Below, piece after piece: positions 61,813 to 64,000 of a stretch of DNA of 64,000 nucleotides. The position numbers were made by a program, and so were the translations under genes. The stretch is from an uncultured bacterium (GTDB lineage: Bacteria; Bacillota_I; Bacilli_A; RFN20; CAG-826), in the NCBI GenBank assembly GCA_949285455.1, contig CASDXP010000001.1, forward strand, positions 124,001 through 188,000, given 5' to 3'. The stretch's first letter is position 1. Each line of letters starts with the position of its first letter. The notes beneath the pieces were generated by a model. That model made no database searches. It was not told the DNA's origin and saw nothing but the letters and a program-made list of their open reading frames with translations.

Positions 61813-63888
61813 TTAATAGGTACTTAAATCAGCAGTTTCAAAATCTAACTTTTCATCAAGTGCGGTCATCGTACAAGTGCGTTCAGTACCGCCAAAGTGG
61901 AATGAATAAGTAAAGTCGATAGATTCATTCGTAGGATTTGAAAAACCAATGATGCAATAATAGACAGATTCTGCTTCAGGGTCATAATCGCTTAAAGTAA
62001 GCGTTAAGGTTGCATCATCTAAAGTCCACTTGAAAGGAACAATTTCGCCTTTCCTACTTTCGTAACAAACATATTCACCCGTACCATCCGTTTCAAAGTT
62101 AACGAAATGGTCACCCCAACCAGAAATACTACCGTGTAAGGTTGTCGTAGTTAAGAATTGACGAATAAGAGCTGGATCAGGTTTAACGATGACGCTAAAT
62201 GAAATATCATCATTAATGCTTGAATCCGCTACGGAAGCATATGTTAAAGTAACATCGCCTTCAGTTTCACCAGTGATGTTAAAGACACCCGCTACATCAG
62301 TAGGTTCGATGCTGACATTACCGGTTGAAGAGGAACTAACTTCCACCGTTGCTTCTTGACTTGCTCCACTTGGAATAATAGAAACGGTTAAAGTCGAAGT
62401 TTCATTTAAATAGACAACTTCACCAGTATTTAAAGTTGCACTAATGCTACGTGGATCGGGTTGAATAACTTCAATTGTTACTTCTTTGATGACCCCTGCT
62501 CCATTATCGTAAAGTAAAGTCGTCGTACCGGTTCCATTGATGATAGGTGTACCATCTGCTTCAAAGATAATTTTTTCTTCTTCTTTAGAACCAAGTAAGA
62601 TGGGGTTCACTAAAGCTTTTTCAGCAGTTAAGACTTCGAATTCGGAAGTAAGTTCGCCACTATCTTCAACGACACCATCAGTCGCATCGTAAGTTGAATA
62701 ACTTCCTTCAATTTGATAAGAAAGATGAACATCATATTCATTATTAATGACTAAATCATCGACATTGACACCTTCCACTTCATCTTTGTAAGCGACGACA
62801 CCAGTATAAGTTAAAGATTCAATTTCGCTTGGATTAGCGCCTTCGTAAGGAAGACCAGTATCAGGATTAATATCCATTTCATCGTAAATACGATTTTCAA
62901 AATTGATGCTTTCGATAAAATTATTACCATTAACGGTCATGGTCATATGAATTAAACTTTCCGTATCGCCATAATAATCGATGTTTTGGCCTTCGATTGT
63001 TAAAGTGTAAGAAGATGTTTCAATTGCACTAGTTAAAGTGATATTCGTCCATCCTTCACTTCCTTTGTTTAGTAAAGATTCAGATGAATTAGAAAATAAT
63101 GCATTAGAAATAGCATCATTAAAACCAACTTGACTAGCGATAGCGTCACTTGCGTCGCTTCTTAACATTTCGTAAGGATTTAGCGAATCCGTTTCATCGC
63201 TTAAAACCGCAATCGCTGCGCTTTCACTATAGCCATAACTATCTTGTTCACCGAGTAAACTATATAAATAATTATCAGTTAAAGTGAACACTGCTTCATT
63301 ATAACGGCTGGAAGAACCATTAAATTCGCTACCTTTGACAATAGCATTACCGTTTCTTCCTACTTTAGATTCGTAATGATAACTTTCTACGGTGTTGCCC
63401 ATCGGGGAACGAGAAAAGTTACCGACGTAAGTCGCACTTTCTAAATAAGTAGCGTTCGCACTTAAAGCCGAGCCATTTAAAAGTTCGTAAACTTCTTCGA
63501 CAGTCGTAGGAACTTCTTCTCCGACAACTGTGCCTGGATCAAGTAGATTAGAAGGTCCAATTTCTTCTAAAGTGACAGCGATGACGCTATCTTGTTTGGG
63601 CATAGTAATAGAATAACTTCCATCGAAAGAATATAAGACGACATCATTAAATGTCACTTCATCGACGATCTTATTGCTTTCTTCCACTAAGATGTCAAAG
63701 TTAAGCACTTCGCCTGCTTCATAACGTCCATCTTCGGACGGATTAGTGACGTTGATGCTCGACCCAGTTTCAGCATTAAGAGTAAGATTATAGGTCGTCG
63801 GAGCGGGTGGAGTATTAGGCTCGCCACATGAAGCAAGTAGGAGCGTAAGCCCTCCCATCAACGCAACTGTTAGGTATGATTTTTTCAT
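61813..63888 (-). CDS. Large surface lipoprotein with InlB-like and Ig-like repeats
   Basis: The 691-residue protein has lipobox LLASC, a PNTPPAP linker and a module at residues 33-110 (YEAGEVLNFDILVEESNKIV, SYSITMPKQDSVIAV) of the kind seen in cell-surface repeats. An N-terminal region follows that is shared with its neighbours. A BIG2-like domain comes next (TGEVVYLNETSTLTVSIIPS, GASQEATVEV), then a C-terminal domain related to that of the next gene. An AAGGAGGT site sits 5 bases before the ATG. A role in adhesion or polymer binding is an inference. Confidence 0.7.
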   Translation of the reverse strand: MKKSYLTVALMGGLTLLLASCGEPNTPPAPTTYNLTLNAETGSSINVTNPSEDGRYEAGEVLNFDILVEESNKIVDEVTFNDVVLYSFDGSYSITMPKQDSVIAVTLEEIGPSNLLDPGTVVGEEVPTTVEEVYELLNGSALSANATYLESATYVGNFSRSPMGNTVESYHYESKVGRNGNAIVKGSEFNGSSSRYNEAVFTLTDNYLYSLLGEQDSYGYSESAAIAVLSDETDSLNPYEMLRSDASDAIASQVGFNDAISNALFSNSSESLLNKGSEGWTNITLTSAIETSSYTLTIEGQNIDYYGDTESLIHMTMTVNGNNFIESINFENRIYDEMDINPDTGLPYEGANPSEIESLTYTGVVAYKDEVEGVNVDDLVINNEYDVHLSYQIEGSYSTYDATDGVVEDSGELTSEFEVLTAEKALVNPILLGSKEEEKIIFEADGTPIINGTGTTTLLYDNGAGVIKEVTIEVIQPDPRSISATLNTGEVVYLNETSTLTVSIIPSGASQEATVEVSSSSTGNVSIEPTDVAGVFNITGETEGDVTLTYASVADSSINDDISFSVIVKPDPALIRQFLTTTTLHGSISGWGDHFVNFETDGTGEYVCYESRKGEIVPFKWTLDDATLTLTLSDYDPEAESVYYCIIGFSNPTNESIDFTYSFHFGGTERTCTMTALDEKLDFETADLSTY

Positions 63889-64000
63889 ATACTACCTCCT
63901 TTTGAATGCTATATAAGATAATACTAATAAAAACAAAATAAAGTATTTTTTAATAAATTTAAAAATAATTTATAAAGATAGCGAATCTATTAGTGTTTAA
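63889..64000. other. AT-rich upstream region of the lipoprotein run
   Basis: The ribosome binding site lies at 63895-63902. On the reverse strand TATTATCTTATATAGC near 63925-63910 may hold the -10 box. No gene is seen to the window end. Confidence 0.4.

Overview
The window looks like a chromosome segment of an uncultured, AT-rich, Gram-positive-type bacterium of the Bacillota (class Bacilli, probably an Erysipelotrichia- or Mollicute-related gut lineage). This placement is an inference. It rests on the cdaA-glmM-glmS cluster, a YutG-type PgpA protein, a DegV protein, many LxxC lipoproteins, and the standard genetic code (Trp as TGG, with TGA, TAG and TAA all used as stops). No rRNA, tRNA or CRISPR array was recognised. 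Several genes have a -10 box only 6-10 bases before the start codon and no ribosome binding site, so leaderless or near-leaderless transcription seems common.

Region by region. 1-11.4 kb is housekeeping: a partial Nudix hydrolase, a small membrane protein, the amino-sugar and c-di-AMP operon (yutG-cdaA-glmM-glmS, with cdaR missing), a DegV protein, a two-helix K+ channel, two TrkA/KtrA-type RCK proteins and a Na,K-ATPase-like P-type ATPase. 11.5-12.8 kb holds a DUF4143 ATPase whose promoter-leader has been duplicated. 12.9-24.3 kb is a maltodextrin locus: two paralogous GH13 enzymes flank malE-malF-malG-malK, and a divergent LacI-type regulator and a carbohydrate-binding lipoprotein gene with a perfect LacI-type operator follow. 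malE carries an in-frame TAA. 24.5-30.6 kb encodes exported proteins, an XRE-membrane regulator and an anchored subtilase. 30.6-32.8 kb has gene remnants and a CorA transporter.

32.9-42.8 kb is the most striking region: a type IC restriction-modification locus with its own tyrosine recombinase and four hsdS cassettes in alternating orientation. Two families of inverted repeats link them. One lies at the 5' end of hsdS and the other in the central conserved region, and each contains an exact 37-bp inverted pair. This is the layout of a phase-variable specificity shufflon. Recombination could assort three first-half and four second-half target-recognition domains behind hsdM. The expressed hsdS has no canonical start codon and is in frame with hsdM across one UAG.

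43-48 kb holds an operon I cannot match to a described system: a WYL regulator, a probable PD-(D/E)XK nuclease, two proteins resembling different stretches of the C-terminal half of DNA polymerase PolC, a one-helix membrane protein and an FtsK-gamma-like winged helix. A 16-bp motif sits before both the regulator and the first PolC-like gene. 48.5-54.6 kb is an operon of anaerobic ribonucleotide reductase (nrdG-nrdD), a phosphoesterase, a dTMP-kinase-like enzyme and a fusion of BspA-type leucine-rich repeats to an N6-adenine methyltransferase. 54.7-59.1 kb holds a WYL-like protein, an ASCH protein, a compact pseudoknotted small RNA, small genes and a four-copy 23-bp repeat that resembles an IS21-family end. 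59.1-63.9 kb is a run of three large lipoproteins.
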